Shown piece by piece: positions 31,725 to 42,751 of a stretch of DNA of 64,000 nucleotides. The DNA lies in NCBI RefSeq assembly GCF_014640615.1, contig NZ_BMHH01000009.1, positions 1 to 64,000 on the forward strand, written 5' to 3'. This stretch comes from Paramesorhizobium endophyticum (GTDB taxonomy: Bacteria > Pseudomonadota > Alphaproteobacteria > Rhizobiales > Rhizobiaceae). Position 1 is the stretch's first letter, and each line of letters begins with the position of its first letter. Under the pieces are notes generated by a model. The model searched no databases, was not told where the DNA came from, and saw only the letters and a list, made by a program, of their open reading frames with translations. Made by a program: the position numbers and the translations under genes.

Positions 31725-32840
31725 ATGAAGAAATCATTGTTTTCCGGCGTTGCACTTGCGGCCCTGGTGGCTTTCAGCGGTAGCGCCTGGGCGGACGTGC
31801 TGTTCGGCATCGGCGCGCCGATAACGGGCCCGAACGCTGTCTATGGCGCGCAGATCCAGAAGGGCGCCGAGGCTGCGATCAAAGAGGTCAACGACGCCGG
31901 CGGCATCAATGGCGAGAAGATCGCCATCACCATCGGCGATGACGTCTCCGATCCGAAGCAGGGCATCTCGGTCGCCAACAAGTTCGTCGCCGACGGCGTG
32001 AAGTTTGTCATCGGCCCCTTCAATTCGGGTGTGGCTATCCCAACTTCCGACGTTTACGCCGAGAACGGCATTCTCCAAATGTCTCCCGCCGCGACCAACC
32101 CTGTTTATACCGACCGCGGCCTGTGGAACACCTTCCGCACCTGCGGCCGTGACGACCAGCAGGGCGGCATTGCCGGCAAGTACATCGCCGACCATTTCAA
32201 GGATGCGAAGATCGCCGTCATCCATGACAAGACGCCCTATGGCCAGGGCCTTGCCGACGAAACCAAGAAGGCGCTGAACGCCGCCGGTATCAACGAAACA
32301 GTCTATGAAGGCGTGAATGTCGGCGAGAAGGATTTCTCGGCCCTCATCGCCAAGCTGAAGCAGGCGGGCGTCACGGTTCTCTATTGGGGCGGCCTCCACA
32401 CCGAAGCCGGCCTGATTATGCGCCAGCTCGCCGACCAGGGCCTGAAGGTTCAGTTCATCTCGGGTGACGGCATCGTCTCCAACGAGCTGGCCTCGATCGC
32501 GGGCGAAGCTGTCGCCGGCACGCTCAACACCTTCGGTCCCGATCCACGCACCAAGCCTGAGAATGCCGACCTCGTGAAGAAGTTCCGCGACGCGGGCTTC
32601 GAGCCGGAAGCCTACACGCTCTATTCTTACGCGGGCGTCCAGGCCATTGCTGCCGCCGCCAAGGCCGCGGGCTCGAACGACCCGCAAGAAGTGGCCAAGG
32701 CGCTGAAGGAGAAGGGTCCGTTCAAGACCGTTCTCGGCGACATCTCCTTCGACGAAAAGGGCGATCCGAAGCTCCCCGGCTATGTCATGTACAAGTGGCA
32801 GAAGGGCGCAGACGGCAAGTATACCTACGTCCAGCAGTAA
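31725..32840 (+). CDS. livJ: Branched-chain amino acid ABC transporter binding protein
   Basis: A 371-residue periplasmic protein of the Leu/Ile/Val-binding family. A signal peptide ([20 protein letters not shown], cleavage about AWA-DVLFG) is followed by [20 protein letters not shown] and the two-lobe receptor fold. Ligand residues cannot be read reliably from sequence alone. The ATG at 31725 has GGAG eight bases upstream; an ATG at 31710 is less likely. It is the last gene of the liv operon and is followed by a strong terminator. Confidence 0.94.
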   Translation: MKKSLFSGVALAALVAFSGSAWADVLFGIGAPITGPNAVYGAQIQKGAEAAIKEVNDAGGINGEKIAITIGDDVSDPKQGISVANKFVADGVKFVIGPFNSGVAIPTSDVYAENGILQMSPAATNPVYTDRGLWNTFRTCGRDDQQGGIAGKYIADHFKDAKIAVIHDKTPYGQGLADETKKALNAAGINETVYEGVNVGEKDFSALIAKLKQAGVTVLYWGGLHTEAGLIMRQLADQGLKVQFISGDGIVSNELASIAGEAVAGTLNTFGPDPRTKPENADLVKKFRDAGFEPEAYTLYSYAGVQAIAAAAKAAGSNDPQEVAKALKEKGPFKTVLGDISFDEKGDPKLPGYVMYKWQKGADGKYTYVQQ

Positions 32841-32863
32841 GCCCCTTTACGGTTGATCAGAGT

Positions 32864-32894
32864 GCCCGGCCATCGTGCCGGGCATTTTGTTTTG
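32864..32894 (+). terminator. Rho-independent terminator of the liv operon
   Basis: TGCCCGGC, loop CATCGT, GCCGGGCA, then TTTTGTTTT: an 8-bp GC-rich stem with a T-rich tail, 23 bases after the livJ stop codon. Confidence 0.92.
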
Positions 32895-32904
32895 AAGGTG
32901 GGGC

Positions 32905-33053
32905 GCCTCCTTCCCCCTGGCGGGGAAGGTGCCCGCGTTAGCGGGCGGATGGGGGTGGTTACGTGCGCGCTACGGTCTTCGAAGCATGCGCTTGACGTCA
33001 CCACCCCCACCCGACCCTTCGGGCCACCCTCCCCGCAAGGGGGAGGGAAGGTG
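32905..33053. repeat. Family B intergenic element, complete
   Basis: CCTTCCCCCTGGCGGGGAAG, GTGCCCGCGTTAGCGGGCGG, ATGGGGGTGGTTACGTGCGC, a core, then GTCACCACCCCCACCCGACC, CTTCGGGCCACC and a closing G/C-run arm. The whole element can fold on itself. Confidence 0.85.
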
Positions 33054-33116
33054 CGAGCCGGGCGCTGTCCCGCCTAAGCATCTACAAAATGTCCTCGCGC
33101 GCCCATCACACTCCGT

Positions 33117-33127
33117 TTGCACTGCAA
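33117..33127. promoter_or_regulatory. Candidate PhaR box upstream of pyc
   Basis: TTGCACTGCAA is a perfect palindrome with a 3-base centre. From memory, rhizobial PhaR binds TTGCRNYGCAA-type sites, which this matches. It lies about 190 bp before the pyc start. I see no second exact copy in the phaR-phaA gap. The phaR gene is at 45998-46621 in this window. Confidence 0.55.
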
Positions 33128-33308
33128 CAATTTGCGGAGTAAGCATGTGGACGGCTTCGGAGGAGGAGCCGGTTGCGCCCGAACCAATAACAATAAAAAA
33201 GGGGCGATGGATCGGCTTTGATCTGGAACCGTTTATGCAGGTCCGGATGAAATCGATTTGAATTCTCCCGGACCTGGCCGAGCACTCATGCAGTTTGGGA
33301 GACCTGCC

Positions 33309-36300
33309 TTGCCGATCAAGAAGATCCTCGTCGCCAACCGATCCGAAATCGCCATCCGCGTCTTTCGCGCGGCCAATGAGCTGGGGCTGAAAACGGTCGC
33401 CATATGGGCGGAGGAGGACAAGCTCGCACTGCACCGCTTCAAGGCGGATGAAAGCTATCAGGTGGGGCGCGGGCCGCATCTGCCGCGCGATCTGGGGCCG
33501 ATCGAAAGCTATCTCTTCATTGACGAAGTGATCCGGGTTGCCAAGCTGTCCGGGGCGGATGCGATCCATCCGGGCTACGGGCTATTGTCGGAAAGCCCGG
33601 AATTTGCGGAGGCTTGCGCCGAGAACGGCATCATCTTCATCGGGCCGAAGCCGGAGACGATGCGGCGGCTGGGCAACAAGGTGGCGGCGCGCAATCTGGC
33701 GATCGAAATCGGTGTTCCCGTGGTGCCGGCGACCGAGCCGCTGCCTGACGACATGGAGACGGTGAAGGCGATGGCCGAAAAGATCGGCTATCCGGTCATG
33801 CTCAAGGCTTCCTGGGGCGGCGGCGGGCGCGGCATGCGCGCCATCCGGTCGGCGGCAGACCTCGCCAAGGAGGTGACCGAGGCCAAGCGCGAGGCGAAGG
33901 CTGCCTTCGGCAAGGATGAGGTCTATCTGGAAAAGCTGGTGGAGCGCGCGCGCCATGTCGAGGTGCAGATACTCGGCGATATCCATGGCAATGCGGTGCA
34001 TCTCTTTGAGCGCGACTGCTCGATCCAGCGGCGCAACCAGAAGGTCGTGGAGCGCGCGCCCGCACCTTATCTCAGCGATATCAAGCGTAGGGAACTTGCG
34101 GGTTACGCGCTGAAGATCGCCGAGGCGACCGATTATATCGGCGCGGGGACCGTCGAGTTCCTGATGGATGCCGATACGGGCAAATTCTATTTCATCGAGG
34201 TCAATCCGCGCATCCAGGTCGAGCATACCGTAACCGAACAGGTGACGGGCATCGACATTGTGAAAGCGCAGATCCGCATCCTCGAAGGCGCGGCCATCGG
34301 CACGCCGGAATCGGGCGTGCCTGATCAGGAGGACATCAGGCTCAACGGCCATGCCCTGCAATGCCGCATCACCACGGAAGATCCAGAACAGAATTTCATC
34401 CCGGACTATGGCCGGATCACCGCCTATCGCGGAGCGACCGGCTTCGGCATCAGGCTTGACGGCGGCACGGCCTATTCGGGCGCGGTGATCACCCGTTTTT
34501 ACGATCCGCTCTTGGAAAAAGTTACCGCCTGGGCGCCGACGGCAGACGAAACCATCGACCGGATGCACCGGGCGCTGCGCGAGTTCCGCATTCGCGGCGT
34601 GGCGACCAACCTGACCTTCCTCGAAGCGATCATCACCCATCCGCAGTTCCGGGCGAATGAATATACGACGAAGTTTATCGACAACACGCCGGAACTGTTC
34701 GAGCATGTGAAGCGGCAGGACCGCGCCACCAAGCTTTTGACCTATCTGGCCGATGTCACCGTCAATGGCCATCCCGAGACGAAGGGCCGCGCGCGGCCAT
34801 CGGCTGACGCCGCCTGGCCCAAGGTGCCGCATGTGCCTGACGGCAAAATCGCCGACGGCACGAAGCAGCGGCTCGATGCGCTGGGGCCGAAGCAATTTGC
34901 CGAATGGATGCGCAATGAAAAGCGCGTGCTCATCACCGATACGACCATGCGCGACGGGCACCAGTCGCTGCTCGCCACCCGTATGCGCACCTATGACATC
35001 GCGCGTATCGCCGGAACCTATGCCCGCGCGCTGCCCAATCTCTTTTCGCTCGAATGCTGGGGCGGGGCGACCTTCGACGTGGCGATGCGCTTCCTGACCG
35101 AAGACCCGTGGGAGCGGCTGGCGCTGATCCGCGAGGGCGCGCCCAACATCCTGCTGCAGATGCTCCTGCGGGGGGCGAACGGCGTCGGCTACAAGAGCTA
35201 TCCGGACAATGTCGTCAAATATTTTGTCCGGCAGGCCGCGCAAGGCGGCATTGATCTCTTCCGCGTGTTCGACAGCCTGAACTGGGTAGAGAACATGCGC
35301 GTATCGATGGATGCGGTGCTGGAGGAAAACAAGCTCTGCGAGGCGGCGATCTGCTACACCGGGGATATTCTCAACGCTGCCCGGCCGAAATATGATCTGA
35401 AATATTATGTCAGCCTTGCCCAGGACGTGGAGAAGGCAGGCGCGCATATCATCGCCATCAAGGATATGGCAGGGCTGTTGAAGCCGGCGGCGGCGAAGGT
35501 GCTTTTCAAGGCGCTGCGCGAGGCGACCGACCTGCCGATCCATTTCCATACGCATGACACATCTGGCATCTCCGCCGCGACGGTGCTGGCGGCGGTGGAG
35601 GCGGGCGTCGATGCGGTCGATGCGGCGATGGATGCGCTCTCCGGCAACACGTCGCAGCCTTGCCTCGGCTCCATTGTCGAGGCGCTGCGCGACACCGACC
35701 GCGATCCGGGCCTTGACCCGGAGTGGATTCGCAAGATTTCCTTCTATTGGGAGGCGGTGCGCACCCAATATGCCGCCTTCGAGAGCGATCTGAAGGGGCC
35801 TGCCTCGGAGGTTTACCTGCATGAAATGCCGGGCGGCCAGTTCACCAATCTGAAGGAGCAGGCGCGCTCGCTGGGGCTGGAAACCCGCTGGCACGAGGTG
35901 GCGCAGGCCTATGCCGACGTCAACCGCATGTTCGGCGATATCGTCAAGGTGACGCCATCCTCCAAGGTGGTGGGCGACATGGCGCTGATGATGGTGAGCC
36001 AGGACTTGACGGTGGCCGATGTGGAGAACCCGGAGAAGGATATCGCCTTCCCGGATTCGGTCGTCTCGATGATGCGCGGCGATCTGGGCCAGCCGCCCGC
36101 CGGGTGGCCCGAAGCCTTGCAGAAGAAGGTGCTGAAGGGCGAAAAGCCGTTCACCGTGCGGCCCGGCTCGCTGCTCGCGCCCGCCGATCTCGACAAGGAG
36201 CGCAAGGAGATTGAGGAGAAGCTCGGGCGCAAGGCCAGCGACAAGGAGTTCGCCTCCTATCTCATGTATCCCAAGGTCTTCACCGATTACGCGGTGGCTC

Positions 36301-36770
36301 AAGAGACCTATGGCCCGACAAGCGTGCTGCCGACCCCGGTCTATTTCTACGGGCTGGCCCCCGAGGAGGAGGTGTTCGTCGATCTCGAACGCGGCAAGAC
36401 GCTGGTCATCCGCAACCAGGCGATGGGCGAGACGGATGAGAAGGGCATGGTGACGGTGTTCTTCGAACTCAACGGCCAGCCGCGCCGCGTCAAGGTGCCG
36501 AACCGTGCCAAGGGCGCGGCGGGCAATGGCGTCAGGCGCAAGGCCGAGCCCGGCAATGAAGCCCAGATCGGCGCGCCGATGCCGGGGATCGTCTCCACCG
36601 TGGCGGTGGCGGCAGGCCAGACGGTCAAGGCCGGCGACGTGCTCGTCTCCATCGAGGCGATGAAGATGGAAACCGCTGTTCATGCGGAGAAGGACGGCGT
36701 GATGGCGGAAGTGCTGGTGCGCGCGGGCGACCAGATCGACGCGAAGGATTTGCTGGTGGTGTTTGGGTAA
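33309..36770 (+). CDS. pyc: Pyruvate carboxylase
   Basis: A 1153-residue single-chain biotin enzyme that makes oxaloacetate from pyruvate, bicarbonate and ATP. The biotin carboxylase domain (VANRSEIAIRVFRAANELGL, ATP-grasp with SWGGGGRGMRAI) covers about 1-460. The carboxyltransferase domain (TTMRDGHQSLLATRMRT, metal site FHTHDTSG) covers about 540-850. The biotin carrier motif EAMKMETA has K1119. The start is probably the TTG at 33309 behind GGGAG, giving the family-typical MPIKKILVANRSEIA; an ATG at 33288 would add MQFGRPA. It is the anaplerotic counterpart of pyk and the PHB genes here. A PhaR-like box lies upstream. Confidence 0.97.
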   Translation: MPIKKILVANRSEIAIRVFRAANELGLKTVAIWAEEDKLALHRFKADESYQVGRGPHLPRDLGPIESYLFIDEVIRVAKLSGADAIHPGYGLLSESPEFAEACAENGIIFIGPKPETMRRLGNKVAARNLAIEIGVPVVPATEPLPDDMETVKAMAEKIGYPVMLKASWGGGGRGMRAIRSAADLAKEVTEAKREAKAAFGKDEVYLEKLVERARHVEVQILGDIHGNAVHLFERDCSIQRRNQKVVERAPAPYLSDIKRRELAGYALKIAEATDYIGAGTVEFLMDADTGKFYFIEVNPRIQVEHTVTEQVTGIDIVKAQIRILEGAAIGTPESGVPDQEDIRLNGHALQCRITTEDPEQNFIPDYGRITAYRGATGFGIRLDGGTAYSGAVITRFYDPLLEKVTAWAPTADETIDRMHRALREFRIRGVATNLTFLEAIITHPQFRANEYTTKFIDNTPELFEHVKRQDRATKLLTYLADVTVNGHPETKGRARPSADAAWPKVPHVPDGKIADGTKQRLDALGPKQFAEWMRNEKRVLITDTTMRDGHQSLLATRMRTYDIARIAGTYARALPNLFSLECWGGATFDVAMRFLTEDPWERLALIREGAPNILLQMLLRGANGVGYKSYPDNVVKYFVRQAAQGGIDLFRVFDSLNWVENMRVSMDAVLEENKLCEAAICYTGDILNAARPKYDLKYYVSLAQDVEKAGAHIIAIKDMAGLLKPAAAKVLFKALREATDLPIHFHTHDTSGISAATVLAAVEAGVDAVDAAMDALSGNTSQPCLGSIVEALRDTDRDPGLDPEWIRKISFYWEAVRTQYAAFESDLKGPASEVYLHEMPGGQFTNLKEQARSLGLETRWHEVAQAYADVNRMFGDIVKVTPSSKVVGDMALMMVSQDLTVADVENPEKDIAFPDSVVSMMRGDLGQPPAGWPEALQKKVLKGEKPFTVRPGSLLAPADLDKERKEIEEKLGRKASDKEFASYLMYPKVFTDYAVAQETYGPTSVLPTPVYFYGLAPEEEVFVDLERGKTLVIRNQAMGETDEKGMVTVFFELNGQPRRVKVPNRAKGAAGNGVRRKAEPGNEAQIGAPMPGIVSTVAVAAGQTVKAGDVLVSIEAMKMETAVHAEKDGVMAEVLVRAGDQIDAKDLLVVFG

Positions 36771-36789
36771 CAGCGTTTGTGCGGCGGTG

Positions 36790-36966
36790 CTAGAGCTGTC
36801 CATGTTTTGATGGAATCAGCGCCAAGCGCCCTCGTGGTTCGAGGCTCATTCCGCTTCGCTCCAATCGCACCTCACCATGAGGGCTACTGAAGCGCCGACG
36901 CCCCTTCATCCTCATCCTGAGGTGCTCGCGAAGCGAGCCTCGAAGGGCGAGGATGAAGGGGATCGC
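36790..36966. repeat. Family C element
   Basis: It starts TAGAGCTGTCCATGTTTTGA and continues through CCCTCGTGGTTCGAGGCTC, ACCTCACCATGAGGGCTACT and CATCCTCATCCTGAGGTGCT to AGCCTCGAAGGGCGAGGATG. The left end matches the inverted right end of the 57592-57801 copy. The right end is degraded. Together with flanking DNA it fills the pyc-parD gap. Confidence 0.82.
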
Positions 36967-37010
36967 AGTACAGCCTACTGTTTTTATCTAATTGAAAACA
37001 GTAACGAGCC

Positions 37011-37302
37011 TCAGACTTTCAATTGACGTGTGGTTTCAGCTTCTAGCGCTGCCAGCACCTCATCCACCGTCCGCCCTTTCGAGGGATCCGCCTTCATCTC
37101 GTCATAAGCCGCAACGCCTTCCGTCCGCAGCCAGTGTTCAAACGCTGGGTCGCCCTCGTGAGGGCTTTCATGCTCCCGCAAGGGCGTACAGCCCGTCGAG
37201 AATAACCTCGCTCTCGCTGGCATATTCGCCCGAGGCCACCTTGTCCTTCACCATTTGCGCCATGTCATCCGGCAGGGTGATTTTCAACTGTGTGCTGCGT
37301 AT
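37011..37302 (-). pseudogene. parD: Broken ParD-type antitoxin
   Basis: Read from 37302 the minus strand gives the ParD start RSTQLKITLPDDMAQMVKDK, VASGEYASESEVILDGLYAL, then an extra T at about 37185 shifts the frame. The shifted frame continues LREHESPHEGD and FEHWLRTEGVAAYDEMKADP to a normal ParD end and stop at 37011. The codon where ParD proteins start is ATA here instead of ATG. So there are two lesions: a lost start and a +1 frameshift. ParD is a ribbon-helix-helix antitoxin to ParE. No parE follows; a family C element occupies that place. A sequencing error could explain the frameshift but not both changes. Confidence 0.8.
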
Positions 37303-37410
37303 GGGGCCTCTTATCTGAAACAGCCTGTCAGGGGGTGAATCCTATCACATATGGCGCTCACCGGGAATCATTTCGAGGCCCCTTGCCAGCCGCGTCCGAG
37401 GCCGCTATGC

Positions 37411-37442
37411 ATCATGCATGTTTGTGCACGATTCTGCATGAT
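37411..37442. promoter_or_regulatory. Candidate DeoR autoregulatory operator
   Basis: ATCATGCA and TGCATGAT form perfect 8-bp arms around a 16-bp spacer, ending 11 bases before the deoR-type start codon. The site would cover the promoter or ribosome-binding region. TGCAT also occurs once more to the left. Confidence 0.6.
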
Positions 37443-37453
37443 TAAGGGCAAGC

Positions 37454-38224
37454 ATGAGCGGATCGGATTTTCTTCTGCAGGAACGACAGGCGCGGATCGC
37501 GGAGAAGCTGGCGGCATCGGGAAAGGTGCTGGCGGGTGAACTGGCGGTGGAGTTTTCCGTTTCGGAAGATACGATCCGGCGGGATTTGCGCGAGATGGCG
37601 GCGGCGGGGCTCTGCCGCCGTGTCTATGGCGGGGCGCTCGCCATTCCGCCCACCGCGCCTTTCGCCGAGCGGGCGGCGGACCAGCCGGAGCGCAAACGAG
37701 CGCTCGCGCTTGCTGCCGCGCGCTTCATCGCGCCGGGAATGCTCGTATTCCTTGACGCGTCCTCGGCCAATCTCGCCATTGCGCGGGAAATTCTGGGCAT
37801 ACCCGGCGTTACTGTCGTAACCAATGCGCCGACGATTGCCTCGGTGCTGATGGAAGGCGTCGATGTCATCCTCATCGGCGGTTCCATAGACCGGCGCGTC
37901 GGCGGAGCGCTGGGGAGTAGGGCGCTGGCCGATGCGGAGCGGCTGCGGCCCGATCTCTGCCTTCTTGGCGCTTGCGGCGTTGACGTGGAGGCGGGCATCA
38001 CCGCGTTCCATCTGGAGGATGCCGAGTTCAAGCGGACCATCGCTCGCCGCAGCCGTTCAGTGATGACGACGGCGATGAACGAGAAGCTTGGAACCGCCGC
38101 GCCGCATGATGTGATTGCCTTAAGCGAATGCGGGCGGCTCGTTGTCGAAGCGGATGCGGACGAAGCCATCATCGAAACAATCGCGGCGCTGGGCGTCGAT
38201 ATCATCAAGGCCGGCAAGGCTTGA
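37454..38224 (+). CDS. DeoR-family transcriptional regulator
   Basis: A 256-residue DeoR regulator. The N-terminal helix-turn-helix (LAGELAVEFSVSEDTIRRDL) is at about 29-48, with the family RRVYGGAL hinge. The C-terminal sugar-phosphate-isomerase-like ligand domain contains DASSANLAIAREI and LLGACGVDVEAGIT. DeoR proteins sense phosphorylated sugars. It lies 14 bp before an MFS carrier gene of the fucose-permease-like type, so it probably controls that carrier. The ligand is not predictable from sequence. Confidence 0.9.
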   Translation: MSGSDFLLQERQARIAEKLAASGKVLAGELAVEFSVSEDTIRRDLREMAAAGLCRRVYGGALAIPPTAPFAERAADQPERKRALALAAARFIAPGMLVFLDASSANLAIAREILGIPGVTVVTNAPTIASVLMEGVDVILIGGSIDRRVGGALGSRALADAERLRPDLCLLGACGVDVEAGITAFHLEDAEFKRTIARRSRSVMTTAMNEKLGTAAPHDVIALSECGRLVVEADADEAIIETIAALGVDIIKAGKA

Positions 38225-38238
38225 GTGTGGAGAGAGAC

Positions 38239-40765
<2,527 letters not shown>

Positions 40766-40794
40766 ACCCCGCTGCGCGTGACGCCTGCTCTGCC

Positions 40795-42033
40795 TTATAA
40801 AGCCCGCGTGGCGGCTTCCGGCGTTGCCTTCAGGCTCGCGGCCCAGAAGGCGAGCGTGACGAGGCTTATCCCCGCGCCGAGCAGGCAGACGCCGTTCCAG
40901 CCCGCATGGGCGTAGACCCAGGTGGAGAGGACGGAGCCGCCAGCGCTGCCGATGGAGTAGAAGACCATATAGGCGGCTGTCAACCGGTTCTGTGCGTCGG
41001 GGCGCACGCGGTAGATCATCGCCTGGTTGGTGACATGCACCGCCTGCAGGCCGAAATCGATAATCAGCACCCCGGCGATCAGCCAAAGGAGCGAATGCCC
41101 CAGCAAGGCGATCGGTCCCCAGGCAACGAGCATCAGCAGGAGCGCGATGCCCGTCATGCGCTGGGCATGGCCGCGGTCGGCAATTCTTCCGGCCCGGGAG
41201 GCGGCGAGCGCGCCCGCCGCTCCCGCAAGGCCGAAAAGCCCGATCTCGGCATGGCTCAGTTCGAAGGGCGGCGCGCTCAGCGACATCACCAGCGGCGCGA
41301 GCAGCGTGGTGATGTCGGCGAAGATCAGCATCGCGATGATGGCGCGAATGCGTAGCACCGGCTCCGACCGGAATAGCGTCGCGAGCGACAGGATCAGTGC
41401 CGGATAGGGGAGGCCTGCGGACTCGCGGCGCTGGCGGGGCAGGCTGCGCCAGAGCGCGAGGCCGATCAGCAGGGTGAGGAGGGCGGAACTCAGGTAAACA
41501 CTACGCCAGCCGCTCACATCCGTCAGCGCGCCCGCCACGGCGCGGGCCAGCAATATGCCGAGCACGATGCCGCTGGTGACGACGCCGACGACGTGGCCGC
41601 GCCGCTCCGGTTCGGCAAGGCTTGCGGCGTATGCGACGAGCGCCTGGGTGACCACCGCAAGCAAGCCCATTGCGCCCATGGAAACGAGCAGCAGCGTGGA
41701 ATTGGCGGCGAACCCTATCGACAGGAGGGCGAGGGCCGACAAAAGGAAATGGCCGACGATCAGCTTGCGCCGGTCGAAGAGATCGCCGAGCGGTACGAGG
41801 AAGATGAGGCCGAGCGCATAGCCCACCTGGCTTGCAGCAACGATCAGTCCCGCCGTGGCACGGGAGAGGCCAAGATCGTCGGCCATCACATCGAGCAGGG
41901 GATGGGCGAAATAGACATTTGCCACCGCAAGGCCGCTGGCCACAGCGAAAAGCAGAAGCGTGGCGGAAGAGAGCGCCGGGCGCGCGCTCGCATTCGCGGA
42001 CGGCATCGCCGCCGCGCCGGATGAAGCAGACAT
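40795..42033 (-). CDS. MFS transporter
   Basis: A 412-residue major facilitator of the arabinose-efflux/YnfM-like type, with twelve helices and the GYALGLIFLVPLGDLFDRRK motif A in the loop between helices 2 and 3. It is divergent from an HxlR regulator with 91 bp between the starts. The shared promoter contains a GGTTT/AAACC palindrome. By context it exports a toxic compound sensed by that regulator; this is inference. Confidence 0.88.
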   Translation of the reverse strand: MSASSGAAAMPSANASARPALSSATLLLFAVASGLAVANVYFAHPLLDVMADDLGLSRATAGLIVAASQVGYALGLIFLVPLGDLFDRRKLIVGHFLLSALALLSIGFAANSTLLLVSMGAMGLLAVVTQALVAYAASLAEPERRGHVVGVVTSGIVLGILLARAVAGALTDVSGWRSVYLSSALLTLLIGLALWRSLPRQRRESAGLPYPALILSLATLFRSEPVLRIRAIIAMLIFADITTLLAPLVMSLSAPPFELSHAEIGLFGLAGAAGALAASRAGRIADRGHAQRMTGIALLLMLVAWGPIALLGHSLLWLIAGVLIIDFGLQAVHVTNQAMIYRVRPDAQNRLTAAYMVFYSIGSAGGSVLSTWVYAHAGWNGVCLLGAGISLVTLAFWAASLKATPEAATRAL

Positions 42034-42050
42034 GAGAGACTCCGCAATTT

Positions 42051-42067
42051 GGTTTTAAAATGAAACC
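42051..42067. promoter_or_regulatory. Candidate HxlR operator
   Basis: GGTTTTAAAATGAAACC: GGTTT/AAACC arms around an AT core, 18 bp before the MFS start codon in the divergent promoter. HxlR proteins typically bind such short AT-rich palindromes between themselves and the target gene. Confidence 0.55.
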
Positions 42068-42124
42068 ATTTTGCTTGTAGCGAAAAGAGTTTTATATTGC
42101 AACCATATTCGAGGAGGGAACCGC

Positions 42125-42583
42125 ATGGTCCGCAAGACGAGCCTGAAAGGGGATTATTGCCCCAGCGCGCGGTCGCTGGATGTCATCGGCGACTGGTGGT
42201 CGCTCTTGATCGTGCGCGAGGCGTTCGATGGGGTGACGCGGTTCAGCGCCTTCCAGAAAAATCTCGGCATCGCCCGGAACATCCTGGCGGACCGGCTGCG
42301 CAAGCTGACGGGGGAGGGGATTCTGGAAACGGTCCCTGACCCCAAGGGCGGGGCGCATCAGGAATACAGGCTCACCGCCAAGGGGCGCGACCTTCTGCCT
42401 GTCATCGTGGCCTTGCGCCAATGGGGCGAGAAACACCTCTTTGCGCCGGACGAGCCGCGCTCCCATCTCGTGGACCGCTTCACGGGACAGGAGGTGGCCC
42501 CGCTCGATGTGCGGGCCCAGGATGGCCGGCTGCTCTCGGCCGACGATGTGATCATCGTCAAGGTGCGGGAGGAGGACGTTTAA
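42125..42583 (+). CDS. HxlR-family winged-helix regulator
   Basis: A 152-residue MarR-like HxlR regulator. CPSARSLDVIGDWWSLLIVR at 12-31 is the family start, followed by the winged helix (FSAFQKNLGIARNILADRLR). C12 is the position used as a redox sensor in several HxlR proteins (HypR, YodB), so thiol stress sensing is possible. ATG at 42125 has a strong GAGGAGGGAA site. It is divergent from the MFS gene it probably controls. Confidence 0.92.
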   Translation: MVRKTSLKGDYCPSARSLDVIGDWWSLLIVREAFDGVTRFSAFQKNLGIARNILADRLRKLTGEGILETVPDPKGGAHQEYRLTAKGRDLLPVIVALRQWGEKHLFAPDEPRSHLVDRFTGQEVAPLDVRAQDGRLLSADDVIIVKVREEDV

Positions 42584-42586
42584 ATC

Positions 42587-42717
42587 CCGGTTTGGCTGAC
42601 ATATTGATAGCAGCGACTGCGAAAACGCATTCCTTGACGCTGTTGACAGCCAACCTCCGGCATTTTCAGCCGCTCGGCGTGGTTTGCATCAACCCATACG
42701 AGGAAGCACGGGATTGA
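42587..42717 (+). pseudogene. vapC: C-terminal fragment of a VapC-type PIN toxin
   Basis: Immediately after the HxlR stop the same frame reads GLADILIAATAKTHSLTLLT, ANLRHFQPLGVVCINPYEEA and stops. This matches the last ~42 residues of VapC ribonucleases: the 'DxLIAATA...LTxNxRHF...LGV...NP' block with the fourth acidic residue. The first two thirds of the toxin and any vapB gene are absent. It cannot encode an active nuclease. Confidence 0.75.
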
Positions 42718-42751
42718 GAAGATCAGAGGGGAGAAGAAGGGTTAGAGGGGC

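Noticed and set aside
33582-36803. 1073-codon open frame antisense to pyc
   Set aside because: It is a shadow of GC-rich codon use in pyc. Its product is His/Arg/Leu-rich low-complexity sequence with no domain.
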